A stretch of 64,000 nt of DNA from Turnera subulata. Taxonomy: Eukaryota; Streptophyta; Magnoliopsida; Malpighiales; Passifloraceae. Positions 44,711 to 57,442 of the stretch are shown one piece after another. A program made the translations under genes and the position numbers. Under the pieces are notes generated by a model. The model worked only from the letters and a program-made list of their open reading frames with translations, had not been told where the DNA came from and did not search any database. The stretch is taken from contig JAKUCV010007187.1 in the NCBI GenBank assembly GCA_028386065.3, forward strand, positions 59,707 to 123,706, written 5' to 3'. Numbering within the stretch: position 1 is the stretch's first letter; the number at the start of each line of letters is the position of its first letter.

Positions 44711-46110
44711 TGAATATGAAAAATAATATTAATCCTCATTATTGCTAAATCCGAGAGTAAAGGGCTGCATTCTAGTAGTGAGGGAAACACTGATGATTTT
44801 GTGCGATCTGCTTTTTTTTTAATCTTATATTTGCATATATTAATGTATGTTCTCAGTTTTAGGCCAATAAAATAAATTGTTTATTAGTTTGTTGGCTTTG
44901 TAATGAACTTAAAATATTGATTATGTTGTCTTATTTTATGTTTATTTAAATCTGATTAAATGCTTTATATTTGTTCTGAATATTGAAAAGGAAAATACAT
45001 TATGTTATACAAAATTTCGGACTGTTCGGACAATAGCCTTTCCAAACCAAAGAAAGTTTGGATATTTGGTCTTTGGGTCTTTGGGCTTCGAATATTGGTT
45101 TGAACAGCGTGGTAGAAGTTTGGTCAATCTAAAGACCAAACCAAAGTTTAGGATGACCAAACCAAATAACCAAACTCTCACCCCTACATATGACAACAAC
45201 TCCGCCGCCCCAAGCATCGCTTCTGCTTCTACCTCCCCTCTCTCCTTCAAACATCTCTCTAGCCCCACTGATGCATAGCAAAAGCTACGGCAGAGGATCA
45301 ATCTCTATACAAGTAAGCAAACACAATAAATAAATATCCCCCTGTGTGGTTCTCAGCTTTGGTACTAAATTCTAGATGAAAGACTAAACAATAACCACCA
45401 CCTCGCCGCCACCATCACCACCACTACCACCATAACCACAGCCACCCAACCTCCTCCTCCTCCTCCTCCTCCTCCCCCCTCGCAATTGCAACCACCAGCA
45501 AAATCCAAACCCAAAATCCAATTCCAAACCCAAAATCCAAATCCAAAATCTAAAATTCAAAAACCAAAATCAAAACCTAGGGTGCGGAGGATGTAGTGAG
45601 GAAAGGGGAGAGGGAGGAGGTGGGGGAGGACGAAGGGGTGGAGGGGAGACAGTGAGGGAACGAGAGAGAGGCGATGGAGTGTCAGTAGATGGAGGTCTGG
45701 GCGGCGAAGGGGAGGAGGAACGAAAAGAGGAAGAAGAAAGAAGAAAAAGAAAGATGAAGAAAAAGATAAGAAAAAAAGAAAAAGAAAAAAAGAAAAAGTA
45801 AAAAATGATGGCGGGGTTAAGAGGAAGAAAAGAGAAAAAGAAAGAAGGAGAAGTAAAAAAAAAAAAAGAAGGAGGAAAAAAAAATTCAAGTGAAGAAGAA
45901 AAAGGAAAAAGAAGGAGAAAAAAGAAATAGGAAACAAATCAACGGTTCTAAACAATCCACGTGCCCAAAATCCACGAACTCCGTTAACTTTGTTAACGGA
46001 GTCGGAATAGGTCCAACCATAGGTGCTTAACCGGACCATATTAAAGTTCAGGGGGTTAAATTCCGGGGGTGATTTAATTTTGACCAAAAGATCAAAGGGT
46101 TATTTTTTTT
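44711..46110. other. Spacer with simple repeats and a purine tract
   Basis: (CCT)n/(CCA)n runs at 45400-45480, TCCAAA-type repeats at 45500-45560 and a long G/A tract at 45600-45930. At 45992 an inverted repeat with arms ACTCCGTTAAC and GTTAACGGAGT around TTT is followed by sequence resembling a MULE terminal region. No partner terminal repeat was found. Confidence 0.5.
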
Positions 46111-46125
46111 TCGAAGTTTTGTATC

Positions 46126-46338
46126 TTTTTTTTTTTCTGGTTTCCCACTGGTATCCCGGGCCGGTCCACCTTTAAGGACATCAAAGGCACCAAACTAATC
46201 CAGCTCGACTCAGGTGGCGTACCTAGGTAATGGTGGGTGAGTCTCCCAAATGAGGTTTTCTACGTACACGAGGACTCGAACCCGAGACCTAGCTTAAGCG
46301 GAACAAGTCGCTTACTACTTGAACCAACCTCAATTGGT
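46126..46338 (-). mobile_element. tRNA-derived SINE, minus strand
   Basis: Minus strand: GGTTGGTTCAAGTAGTAAGC (A box), CGGGTTCGAGTCCTCGTG (B box), ATACCAGTGGGAAACCAG and an A tail. Flanked by AGTTTTGTATC at 46115-46125 and 46339-46349, a perfect 11-bp target duplication. Same family as 42941-43131. Confidence 0.92.
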
Positions 46339-46849
46339 AGTTTTGTATCGTTTCGTACTGCATATTCACACTAACCAACTAGCTACCATCGATCTATCCC
46401 AGCAGAAAAGAGAGGGAGTCCCACAAGGATCATCTATGCTCCAAATCTAGAGATATTTGAAACTTATTGAATATGTAGGGAAGGCTGCCAACCTTAACAA
46501 GACTCTGAAAACAATGCTGATATATGCATGATATATATCCTTCTAGTATAAAAAAGGCTGATATAAAATAATACTAAGTTCTGCATCTATTCTATGGCAA
46601 AGCGGAAAACACTTTTCTTTTCTTATATAGAAATTTCTTCCACTAGTTACAATGTTGAAGTTGAGAATTGGGTTTATATTTGTTCAACTATGAATGTTAT
46701 AAGTTCTGTTGCTTTATATTGGAGCTTTGCTTTCTCTCTTCCTCCTTTTTCTTATTTTTTGAAAAGTTAACTTTATTAAACTCTAGAAAATGTTCGGTTT
46801 CTCTTTTTTTTTTGAAAAGAGGAGGGCAGGGCCCTATAATAACATAATT

Positions 46850-49800
46850 AACTAGAAGAAATAGCCAGATGGGGAGTTAAAAACCCCATAGAGTCATGAG
46901 CAAGTAAATACTGAAAAACATCAGGTGGTGTCTGCAATATCACCAACCCAGGGACCCAGGCCGAAGCAGCCTGAGCCAGGGCATCCACGACTCTATTACC
47001 TGTACGAAGAATAAACTTAAAAGAAAGCTCCTAATTACGTCGTACTAATCCCCGAATCTGTTGGAGCAGCGACATAGGCAAGTCAGGAACAGGCGCACCA
47101 TCCCGCAAGAAGCTTATGAGAGTAAATGAGTCGGACTCCACTTCCACTCATCGATAACCCCTATCCCAAGCCAAATCTAGGCCTTTTATAATCGCCCATC
47201 CTTCTGCATAAAGAGTTGACCAGTCCCCAAGAGAAGCCCCAAAACCCATAATCCAACATCCATTATGGTCTCTAGTAACCACGTAAGCACTAGCTCCACG
47301 AACCATAGAAAAAGCCCCATCAGAGTTAACTTTAACCCATCCTTGGGGTGGAGGGGACCAAGACACGCCAATAGACGACCGAACTCCCTAATACACCCCA
47401 CCCGTGCCAAAAGCTAGTGACGCCACTTGCACCTCCTGAGCCCGCGTCAGAATCATAGCCAATATACCCTAGGAAGAAGAGGGCTTGCCCCCAAACACTA
47501 CCAGATTGCGAGCAGTCCATATAGAATGAAGAGCAATCGCAAAAATCACATCCCAAGAAGCAGAAGAAAGGGAAGTAGAAAACCGTTTAGCTAGGTTAAT
47601 GGCACACCACCTGGAAAGATCCAGATGAAAGAACAACCCCCATGAGCTAGGATTAACCAAAGAAGACCACATATTCTCTATCACAGGACAGTCCTGTAAT
47701 ATGTGTAACAAGGTTTCCAGATGATACCTGACAGTGAGGACACAAAGAAGATGCAGCCAGATGCCGCCGAAACCTCTCCTCATTAGTAACCAAGCGCCCA
47801 TGCAGAACTAACCACAGGTGCGAGCGCATGCGCTGCGGTACCTTGAGCTGCCAAATCTTCTTCCATAACCCCTCTTGCTCGACCCATCCTGCCAAACTAA
47901 TTAAAGAATAGGCTGACGCAACTGTAAAAACACCACTAGCTGTGCCCAACCATAGGGGAGAATCCGGAGCCGGATTCCACTGTGGAGGAGCGACCATAGC
48001 AAGCTGCTCGTATACTGAATCAAGAAGGTATGCTGATATGATATCCCACCTCCACTTTCCTTGAGGGTCCACCAGATCACGTACCGGCCGGCCCACAAGA
48101 TCCTCAGGAAGAGGAGCAACCGCCACATTAGAGAGAATACCAAGTTCAGTACACCACAGGTCCTCCCAAAATCGGACAACCTGACCATCACCTAGATTCC
48201 AAGTTATCCCCCTCAATAAGGACTGCAACTGATCAAAAATACCTCTCCACAATGGGGATGCTTTCCATTTCTCCAGAGTGTTCGGCAGGGAAGAAAGTTC
48301 AACATTATATTTGGAGCAAAGTACCCGAACCCACAAAGCCTCCGGATAAGTAAGAATACCCCAGGCTAACTTCATCATAAAGCAATCATTTATAACACTA
48401 GCAGGACAAACCCCAAGGCTGCCCGACTCCTTGGGTTGTGTAATGGTTTCCCAATTAACCAAGTGCAGCTTTCGACATTCAGCTGAGCTCCCCCAAATAA
48501 ACTTTCGACATTTTGCATCCAGCTCTTGGCAAATAGTCTTTGGTAACCTCGCCATTTGCATAGTGAAAGCTGGCATGGAGGTCAGCACCGACTTAACCAG
48601 CGTGATGCGACCAGCCAGAGACAAAAATCTAGCTTTCCACCCACTCAGCCGATTAGAGGCCTTAGTGAGAATCTCCTGGTAGGTTAAGCGTGTCGCACGA
48701 TCATGGAGGAGAGGCACACCCAAATATTTCCCCAAGTTTGTAGTCCTGGGAATATTACAAACATCACTGAGACGAACACCCAACTCCTCTGACACATTCT
48801 TTGAGCAGAACAACTTCGACTTCTGGCGACTAACCTTTTGGCCTGACACCACACAGAAAGTTTCCAGACATTCCATCACAAACAGAGCCTACGCCACCGA
48901 TGCTTCACCAAACAATAAGAGATCATCTGCAAAGAAAAGAAGGGACAAGGGAGGCCCATTGCGACCTAGATTAAGGACAAAATACATCAGTCGGACTTCC
49001 ATTCCAGAGAATCCGCATCCGAGAGATAGAAATACATTCCATAATAAGCTTAACTATAGAAATCGGTACCTTTGCTAAAACCAAGGTTTCCTCCAAAAAA
49101 CTCCACCGAATCCTATCATAAGCTTTTTCTAAGTCAATCTTCAAAGCCATCATACCAGGGCCAGTAGTACGACCCTTCATAGTATAGATGACCTCCTGAG
49201 CAATAATAATATTATCTATAATATGGCGACCAGGAACAAAACTACCATGCTCCGGGCTCACTAACAAATCCATCACCCTCTTAAAACGGGAGGATAAAAG
49301 CTTCGTTATAATCTTGTAAGCAACATTGCAAAGACTAACAGTCGGAATTTGGAAATATGATCTGGATGGTTGACCTTAGGAATAAGCACAATAAGTGTAT
49401 CATTCACTCTGGGATCCATTCTCTGAGAGCTAAAAGCATCCTGCACAAAATATACAATATCATCCGCAACCAAGGACCATTGGCTCTGGTAGAAAAGGCA
49501 TGCAACCCTTCTGGCCCTGGTGCCTTCAAAGCCCCCATTCTAAACACAGCCCGCCGAACCTCCTCAAAAGTGACTATTGCATTCAGACCCTCCAAAGTAC
49601 CTGGATCCACTACCGGGAAACCACCAGGTAATGACGCTGAACCCAGAGCCCCCTCCTCCGCATACAAGTGGGAGAAAAACTGCACTGCCATCTGCTGGAG
49701 GCAAAGTGCATCATATACCCAGTCTCCTTGATCATCCTGCAAGGCTTCAACCCGATTCTTCTTCCTCCTGACCTTAGTAGTCATATGAAAAAAGTGAGTA

Positions 49801-50859
49801 TTACGGTCCCCATGTTGCAGCCATTTACAACGAGACTTCTGCAACCAGACTAGTTCCTCACGAATCAGAATTTGTTCGTATTCAAACGGAGTTGAGCCTC
49901 CAGTCGCCGCAAGAACCTATTTGGTTGGCGATCCAAAGCCAACTCCACCCCCCATAGCTGTTGTAGCAATCTTCTCTTTTGATGGAAAACATTTCCAAAG
50001 CACAACTTATTCCATAACTGGACTGCATCACAGAAATTGGAGAAAATCTCCACCATAACTCCACTATGACGCCAGACATCACGTACCAGGGAGGTGAATT
50101 GAGAATGGGTAAGCCATGCTGCCTGGAACAAAAACGGGCGAGGAGATGCAAACCCCTGACTGTGTGCTGATTCCCTAAGCAACAGAGGCCTATGATCAGA
50201 TTTAACCCTTGGAAGATGGAACACCGAAGCATCATCAAAACGGGACCGCCAACTGTCATTAGTCATCATCTTGTCTAGGCGTCGTCTCATCATGCCCATG
50301 AACCAAGTAACCCAAGGACCCTTAAATCCCAAATTAGTAAGACCACAGTTCTCCATCCATTCTCAAAAGTGTGCAAGCCGATTGAATTGGATAGTACTAC
50401 CCCCTTGAGTCTCCTCTGGATGAGCAATAGTATTGAAATCACCCATAAGTACCCAAGGATCCTGCATCCTTTTGCTAATGGATAACAACCATGGCCACAA
50501 AACACTTTGCCTACTTTCCGAAGACACGCATAGACAACAGAAAGAAAAAATGGGGCCTTTCCATGTGGCGTCACCCGAACATGAAGAAACTGCCCAAATC
50601 TCTGCTCCACTGAAAGTGCAAGGGACTTAGGCCTCCACAAAACCCAGATACCACCTGAAAAACCTCATGCATCCTCATGAACCAAGCCCTGAAAGCCCAA
50701 ACTGCGAATGACTCTGTCACCTGTTTTACCAGTGATCCGCGGTTCCAAAATAACCGCTAAATGAACCCGATACTGCTGAACCATATCCCTAAAGGAGATA
50801 GAAAATAAATCACTTTTCGCTCCTTGACAATTCCATGACAAGTAATTCAGACTATCCAT
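46850..50859 (-). pseudogene. LINE ORF2: endonuclease, reverse transcriptase, RNase H
   Basis: ATG at 50859 (MDSLNYLSWNCQGAKSD) begins an AP-type endonuclease; its SDHRPLLL motif lies near 50190. RT follows: CKWLQHGDRNTHFFH (about 49820), ALKAPGPEGLH (about 49525), GSFVPGRHIIDN (about 49240), ALKIDLEKAYDRIRW (about 49140), and FADDLLLFG at about 48910-48933 with both catalytic Asp residues intact. Then SRQKSKLFCS, LGKYLGVPL and WKARFLSLAGR. A zf-RVT region (LWKKIWQLKVPQRMRSHLWL, CPHC) follows near 47850. An RNase H domain ends it (WVKVNSDGAF, about 47335). Many frame shifts and stops, for example near 50640, 50350, 49405, 48968, 48885 and 47150. Confidence 0.9.
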
Positions 50860-51140
50860 TAAAAGTGAGAGGAAAGTCCACCACCAAAGCACTACCCCCC
50901 ATCACTGGGATCCAATTTCCATAGATCAGTTCTTATTTCCACTGACATAGCCACCACCCATGGTTTTAACGTCAACTGATAGTGTCTAAGTAGATCTAGT
51001 CGGATCCATTATAGGAGCATTTGCCTTCCAAAATTTTTTTGAGGTCTGATCTTTACGTTTCAACGAGGGTGGATCACAACCAACAGTCTCGTCTTGAATA
51101 TCCATATCATCATCAGTAGTAGATACTCCTGCAGGAATTA

Positions 51141-52460
51141 TCACTGGCTTTGCATGCTCTTAGGGTAAGGGAGTGATTTCTTGAATTTATCTAAATTAAT
51201 AACATCACTACGTACCTGCATACCGCCAATCCCAGCCAAAGAATCCGTAGGACAAACCATACAAGGAATCGGCCCTGTGGACTTGCCCGCACCAGACGAG
51301 CTTTTCCAAGGTTTAGGGGTGGACTTCTTCTTTTTCTCTAGTTGAATGGCCTCTGTAGGTAAAGCCGTAAACACAACAGCATCAGGGACAGTGCCAGAGG
51401 AAGAGGGAACATCAGCATCACACATCACTTCATTCAATAATGCAGTAGCTGATCCAAGGTCAAAGGGGTTCGCTGCAATCTTCGTTCCAGAATCCTTAAA
51501 CCAGCCACGAGGGGTTGGGCTGCGTGGTTTCCGTGATACTCGCATCCACGAACCAAATTTGGATGCTTCAGCACTACCAGAAGCCCCGGGGGAAGAAAAT
51601 GATGTAGCAGTGGCCTCCAAAGTAACCTATGATGCCTGTACTGGCGCCGTTGGTGGCTGCGCTGTCCGTGCAGCAGGACAGTTCGACGCCATATGCACCA
51701 CAATACCACATAGAAAGCAGAAGTCCGGAATATCCTCATAGCACACTTCAAACCACCTTCCTTCAATCTTCACCCGCCCCAGCGGTAGCTTAGTAAACTC
51801 CACTTCAATAGCTAATCGTGCAAACTTTGCTCTCTCAGCATGAAGCGTGTTAATGTCAATTCGGATCGGCTTCCCAATCTGCTGGGCCAGAGCATTCAGG
51901 ATATCCTGTCTGTACAATTCCACCGGTAACTGCGGGATCAGCACCCATACAACAGTCTTTGTTGGCTCTCTGGACGTATCAAAACCCGCCTGCCAAGTCT
52001 GTACTGTCGAATACGAGCCCTGAATTGTCCAAGGACCGTTAGCCAGCGCTCTAGCATAGTCTTCCTTCTTCTCAAACCGCACCAGGTAATAGTCATTGGC
52101 TAGGGCAATCACCTGGAAGCCACCTCAAGGCTTTCACAGAGAAGCCACTTTTGCACAGATCACTCGGTAACTAAACCACCGACCAAGAACTTTCACAATA
52201 ACTGAGAAGACCCATGGACAGGCTATATGAGATCGGAAGCACTCTGAGAATCGGAGCGATGGGCCGTCACCCTTCATCTCAACCCGAATATCATCTATCG
52301 CCAATTGAAAGCCATCATCAGCTCGGTACGGTACAATGCCCGTGTGCCACTGCACAAGCTTATCCTCAAAAGAGGGTCTGACCGCAGAGCCAGGAGAGAA
52401 CCCAGGAGGTACGTCGGGTGGTCTCGGTGGCCCTCTGTGGGCCACGCTCGACGTCGCCAT
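51141..52460 (-). pseudogene. LINE ORF1: DUF4283 domain and zinc knuckle protein
   Basis: Starts MATSSVAHRGPPRPPDVPPG at 52460. A DUF4283-like domain runs from WHTGIVPYR through LANDYYLVRFEKKEDYARAL and GPWTIQGSYSTVQTW to LARLAIEVEF-like sequence. A CCHC knuckle CFLCGIVVHMASNC follows (about 51690). The frame is broken near 52130 and near 51625; the last part (51620-51141, EATATSFSSPGASG on) is Ser/Pro/Lys-rich. ORF1 would bind element RNA. Confidence 0.82.
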
Positions 52461-52560
52461 GACGGCGCTCCCGTAGAAGGTGGGTACTTGTCGAAAATCC
52501 TAGAAACCAAACTTCAGAGAAAACCGAAAACTTTGGAGCCATGTTTTTTTCTCTCTTATT

Positions 52561-53353
52561 ACACGACTCTTCAACTGTCAGTTATATCCTCAATGCAATT
52601 TCCTATTTAAAGAAGTTGGGAGGTAAGTTTGTGCCTTCAAGCAATGTTTCGTGCTAAGTGATCCAATGTAAACAGGATTAATTCAGGAAGATCAATCCGT
52701 GTATACTTGTGATGGTGTAAAACAATCCATAGAAAGGAAAGTGTTCACTCTGAAGTGAATAATATGGATTTATAGGAAAAAGGAAAGAACAGAAAAGATG
52801 CGGAAGAAAATTTTAATTTAACTTTTTCAGCATGATGGTAACTTTTATTAAGTTTTTTTAATTGAACATTACAAACCCTACCATGGTAAGGTTGTTCTTT
52901 TTCTTTTTTTTTCTTATATAACCGATAATCATTATTAAAGATTAGAGCAAAACATAGTCTGTAATGTTCAATTATCGGTCTGACATGTGGCCATTGGATC
53001 TATATGTCTTGAATTATTTAATATATGTTATTTAATTTTTATTTAAAAAATAATTAAAATGTAATTTTTATTTAAAAATTAATTTAAAAGATACCTAAAA
53101 AAATAGGAAGAGGAAATAGTTGTAAAGGAAAAAAAATGAGCACTGGACTCGCTTAATATATATTTTTCATTTATTGGAATTAAAATTCAAAACTAGATAA
53201 ATGAAAACAAATTTTAAAAGAATTTAAAATTTAAAATTTTTAAGAAAGGAAAGCCCATTGTCGTTAATATTGTTATGACACTAAAATCAAGGACTTATAA
53301 AATCCTACTTTTCCTCCTCAATACTCTCCTTATTCTTCTAAAAGTTTTAAATG
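52561..53353. other. AT-rich spacer between LINE and MULE
   Basis: I see no gene, repeat family or motif that I can support here. Confidence 0.4.
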
Positions 53354-53363
53354 GTATTTTTTC

Positions 53364-54580
53364 GGTAAAAAGGTTTTTTATGTCCCTGCACTTTTACATT
53401 TTCATTGCTGTTGTCCCTGTTCTTTGAGAATTATCATTATTGTCCCTTAACTTAGGTAAAATAGGATATTGTTTTATAATTTACCTTCAATAACCGCTAA
53501 CTTCACCTGGTGGCGACACATGTTTTGTAGACCCTAGGTTGTACGCACGATAAAGGAACAAAGGTTGTTTAATTTTAATCCACATAGTCCTGAGGATATT
53601 GAGATCAAACTTCTTATCCCAATCAACTAGTTCACCATTGAAAACTAGAGCCAAATACGAGATTGTAGCGAAGAAAAGGATATTCCAAGATGAAAAGGGA
53701 AAAAAACCTCCAAACCTCACTCTCATCGGCGGATAAGATCAGTGCATGTGGCTACCAGCACAGTCACTGCCATGGCCACCACCAAAGTCATCACGATCCC
53801 GGCCTAGAGAATCGATATAGCAACAAAATCAAGCAGGTTTGTTCACATAACAACAAAATCAAGCGAAAAAATTAAATAGATTTTCATATCCAAGCGAATC
53901 CAAAATCACAACACGTAGCCGGGAAAAATTAAAAAAAAAAAAGAATAGTCAGGTTTAGCCACCTTTAACAACCAACACGCCATCAAGCACCGAGCATCAT
54001 AAGAAAAGAAAACCCTATCTATTTTGCCCACACCCACCGACGAGAAACCCGAGGAGAAGAAAAGGAGGGGGGCATGGTGCAGAGTCCATCATGGTCATTC
54101 ATGCGCCGAGAGAATAGAAAACTACTATGCCACTAGCACAGCCTCCAAACGTGAAGGAAGAGCTGTCGCTGATGAGTTTGTGCGGTGAGCGTGGGAAGAA
54201 AAGAGAAGAGAAGAGAAGAGAAGAAAGAGGAAAGAAGAAAAAAAAAAAGAAAAGAGAGGGCACGAGGAGAGAAGAGAAGAGAAAGAGAAAAAGAAAATAA
54301 AGAAAAAGAATGGATTATTTTTTAAAATTTAAAAAATATTTTTTCTTCTTAAAATATAAAATATAAAGTATAATAAAAAATAAAAAAAATAAAGAAATTA
54401 GCCATCAATGGGCCCATCTGCCACGTGTCCATCTCAAAAGGGAAAACCGGTTATTGTAGGTAAATGGTACAATAACACCCGGTTTATTCTAAGTTAAGGG
54501 ATAACAATGATGATTTTTAAAGAATAGGGACAACAAAGACGAAAATAGAAAAGTGTAGGGATATAAAAAACCTTTCTACT
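53364..54580. mobile_element. Non-autonomous MULE, about 1.2 kb
   Basis: Long terminal inverted repeats of roughly 130 bp. The left end starts GGTAAAAAGGTTTTTTATGT and the right end is its complement with few changes (ATAAAAAACCTTTCTACT). Target duplication of 10 bp: GTATTTTTTC (53354-53363) and GTATTTGTTC (54581-54590), 9 of 10 identical. No transposase. The interior includes a GAAGA-rich purine run (54195-54300) and a minus-strand open stretch (about 53726-53487, with LALVFNGELVDWDKKFD) that might be captured host sequence; I do not recognise it. Confidence 0.85.
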
Positions 54581-54590
54581 GTATTTGTTC

Positions 54591-55229
54591 AAATATCAAC
54601 CCTCACCTTAATCTTCTCTAAATTTTTTAAAAGATACTTATTTTGAAAATAAAGATGAACATACTAATCACGACCATTTTTTTCCTATCTTTTTGTACTT
54701 AATCTTCTCTAAATTTTAAAACAGTATTTATTTATAGTAATCATAATTGCGATGAGAATAAAATTAAAAGGGTTTGTTAAGTGGGGTGTGTCTTTGTTTC
54801 GTCAAAAAAATAAAATTAAAAGGGTTCACTATACGATACGATACGAAACACAATAATATCTTTCTTCTTCAATTTTCAATTAAATCCTATCTTTATCTCC
54901 TCTCCATCTTCTCTCGTCAACCGTACTAAAAAAAAGAAGCACAAAAAAATGCGATCATGGAATCACCACCACCTGCAAATCACCGCCGCCACCGTCTGCA
55001 AATCAGAGCACCGCCGCCACCGTCTGCAAAGTTGCTCCGCCACCGCCTTCAAATCAAAGCACCACCACCACCTGTAAATTCGCCGTCACCCTTCCCTCAT
55101 CTTTCGTCCTTTTGTCTCCCTTACTACAAATCCAGAGACCCCAACTCCTTCCCCGTTCTTGCTCCCGTCCCCTTAAGTGAGACTCACCCACAACTCCTCC
55201 TATGCCCGAAAGCATCACCCCAAGAACCC
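54591..55229. other. Spacer with low-complexity open frame
   Basis: A frame from 54957 (MESPPPANHRRHRLQIRAP) consists of repeated CACCGCC-rich units and is not convincing as a gene. AAAATTAAAAGGGTT occurs twice at about 54761 and 54811. Confidence 0.4.
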
Positions 55230-55329
55230 TCAAAACATGAAATCAAACCCACCAAATTCATCCCCACTGGATGCCGCCCAAGCAGGTGTTGCCGAGCTCA
55301 AAGCAGCAGTGGAAAGGGCACAACAATGT

Positions 55330-55606
55330 GGACCATTCGATGTAACAAATTCATCCCCACTGTCGAAACCCTCCTCTTCCTTGCGCATCAGTTCAAAAAC
55401 ATTCAAAGCCTCCTTAGCCATCCGCACACCCGCTTATCCAAAAATCATGGTTGCCCACAAGACGGTGTTTCTCTCAGGCATTTCATCGAATATCTTGCAC
55501 CCTTATGACACAAACCCAAATTTACAATGCATGTCAAGCAAAGAACTCCCAACAAACACATCATCAAGACTTGCCAATTTCATAGCCAGCGCATGACCTT
55601 GTTGCC
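55330..55606 (-). pseudogene. Pentatricopeptide-repeat (PPR) gene fragment
   Basis: Minus strand: HALAMKLASLDDVFVGSSLL, DMHCKFGFVS, stop, GCKIFDEMPERNTVLWATMI, stop, then RMAKEALNVFELMRKEEEG. KIFDEMPERNTVxWATMI and the following KEALNVFELM are hallmark PPR repeats of the PLS type, which in plants act in organelle RNA processing and editing. Only about two to three repeats remain, with a TAA and a TAA-like break. The sequence after EEEGF (DSGDEFVTSNGPHCCALS) no longer follows the PPR pattern. Confidence 0.75.
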
Positions 55607-56599
55607 CGCCAAAGACATCGGCCAAATTCGACGCTGCAGTGAATACATCATATAATAAGTATACATTGAACAATTATGATGTATAAACTCTATCAACAAG
55701 CAAAATTCAAAGATATGATACATGAAAAGGCAATAAACCGTGGTAGCTCCCTGACACAAAATGAGATGTCTTACAGGTTGGGGAAGGAAGCGCCGAGAGT
55801 GCCGCAAGGTGTCGTTGATCAACGACGAGGAGAGGAGAGGATGGGAAAATGAACTGAGGGATTATGGGTTTCGAAAAATTTTATGGGACCCACAAACTTG
55901 AATATTTGAGAAATAAGCTGCGGCCCACAATAATTTTTATGTATTGCCAATAGAAATGCGACACGTGTCAAGTGGACTCGAGCAGATGGCCATGTCATCG
56001 TTCGGGCTATCCGAGGTATACAAAAGGGACAAAAATTTAAACTCAGGGTACAGAGAAAGGACACAGAAACCCCAGAGTATACGATCGGGACAAATGAAAA
56101 ACTCGAGGTATATAAAAGGTGCTTAAACCTACTTTTATTCTACTAAGTCAACTCCCATGTATAGTATGTTTCCGCATTCATATTAATTTATTCAGGTTGG
56201 CTACTGCATAAAAGCAAGTTAGTACAATTTCCGTCTATGATTTTTAACAATTTAATTCCACTGCATATATTTCTGCTTTCTTGGTTTCGTTAATTTGGAT
56301 ATTGTTAGTGTTTCTCGATGATATAAGTGCACTTAAGAGGCTATATTCTTTTGATTTAGCCATTCAAACACGACAGCTTTTTCACCATTAATTAATTGAT
56401 CACCTAGTCCGGTATAGTGTGGTGTTAAAAATTGAGTGGCAGTGATCCCAGCTGAAATGAGAACATCAAAGGTTTCTGCAGGCAGTTCATCTTCAGGTTA
56501 TCGCATATGGATTCTAACTTTTGCAATGAGTCTAATATTATTGATCACACATCATGGTTTCATAACCAGTCATCTGCTATTCCAAGTGAAAGATTTCAT
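55607..56599. other. Spacer; right part resembles a MULE terminal region
   Basis: At 56020-56130 a run with GGGACAAAAATTTAAACTC, CGATCGGGACAAATG and CTCGAGGTATATAAAAGG has the 'gtccc' character of MULE ends, but I found no inverted partner to the left. Otherwise nothing. Confidence 0.35.
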
Positions 56600-56970
56600 C
56601 AGCCCTTGGTGATTGTCCCTTGCTTACTGGTTTTTTTGGTAGTAATGGAGATGGGAAGAGAATGCTGAGGCTCTTGAAGGCAATTTATCATCCAAGAAGC
56701 CAGTACCTCTTGCAACTTGATGCCGAATCATCGAACTACGAAAGGGAATACATGGTCAATTCAGTCCAATCAGAGAATGTGTTTCGAGCATTTTGCAATA
56801 TTAATGTTGTTGGGAAAGGTTATACTTTGAATTCCAAATGGGGTCATCTTCTCTTGCTGCTGGACTTCACGCGACTGCCTTACTTCTCAAGCTAAGCACA
56901 AAATGGTATTGGTTCATCAATTCAAGTCCCTCTTGTTGAAGACTTACTCCTGTTATTTGAGGTATGCTGT
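56600..56970 (+). pseudogene. GT14-family glycosyltransferase (glucuronosyltransferase-like) exon fragment
   Basis: The frame reads GSNGDGKRMLRLLKAIYHPR, then SQYLLQLDAESSNYERE and VFRAFCNINVVGKGYTLNSK. It then shifts frame and continues LHATALLLKLSTKWYWFINS before two stops, ending at a GTATGC that could be a former donor site. This matches the first exon of plant Core-2/I-branching-type GT14 enzymes (GlcAT14-like), Golgi enzymes that decorate arabinogalactan proteins. No N-terminal membrane anchor and no downstream exons are present. Confidence 0.82.
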
Positions 56971-57442
56971 TCAAGTGTTTGTTAAAATGTCTGTGTGAGT
57001 GTTTTGTGTATGAAAATAAGAAGTCAGTCACGTGGTGTAATTGTTGAATCTGGTAGGTGCAAGAGGAGAATAAGTAATTGTATTTTGTATGTGTCTATTA
57101 GCAAGTTGGAGTCTTACCATTGTATTTTGTGCTTGTCTATTAGTTAGTTGGAGTCTTTTGATAATTAAGACTCCAGAACTTTCATGAGTGTATGATAATT
57201 CTGAGTTCTTTGGTGGTCAGCATTGTATCAACACGTTCATCCACATGAACACAAAAATTGTGTATAAAACTACTGCTGCTGTAATGCATTATGTGAGAGT
57301 GAATAAAATCACTTCTTCTCCAAAAATTGAGTGTTGTGATCAATCAAATGATGCATTGTTCTCTTCATATTTAAGTGCTTTATTAATTGGTTAAATCCTG
57401 TAGAACCATTATTATTCTTTGGCTATCTTGTTCTCTTCAATT

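Larger units (their letters stand above)
46801..52560 (-). mobile_element. LINE (L1-type with RNase H), minus strand, degenerate
   Basis: Two ORFs in the usual order on the minus strand, ending in an A run (T run at 46804-46813 on the + strand). I could not find a convincing target-site duplication; the 5' limit (about 52560) is approximate. Confidence 0.88.

Noticed and set aside
44760..45186. Possible hAT element ending CTCACCCCTA at 45186
   Set aside because: No matching left terminal repeat or 8-bp duplication could be found.
45557..46087. 176-aa Phe/Leu/Ser-rich frame on the minus strand
   Set aside because: It is the complement of a long G/A tract; simple sequence, no domain.
54957..55508. 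183-aa Pro/His-rich frame
   Set aside because: Starts in CACCGCC-type simple repeats and overlaps the PPR fragment on the other strand.
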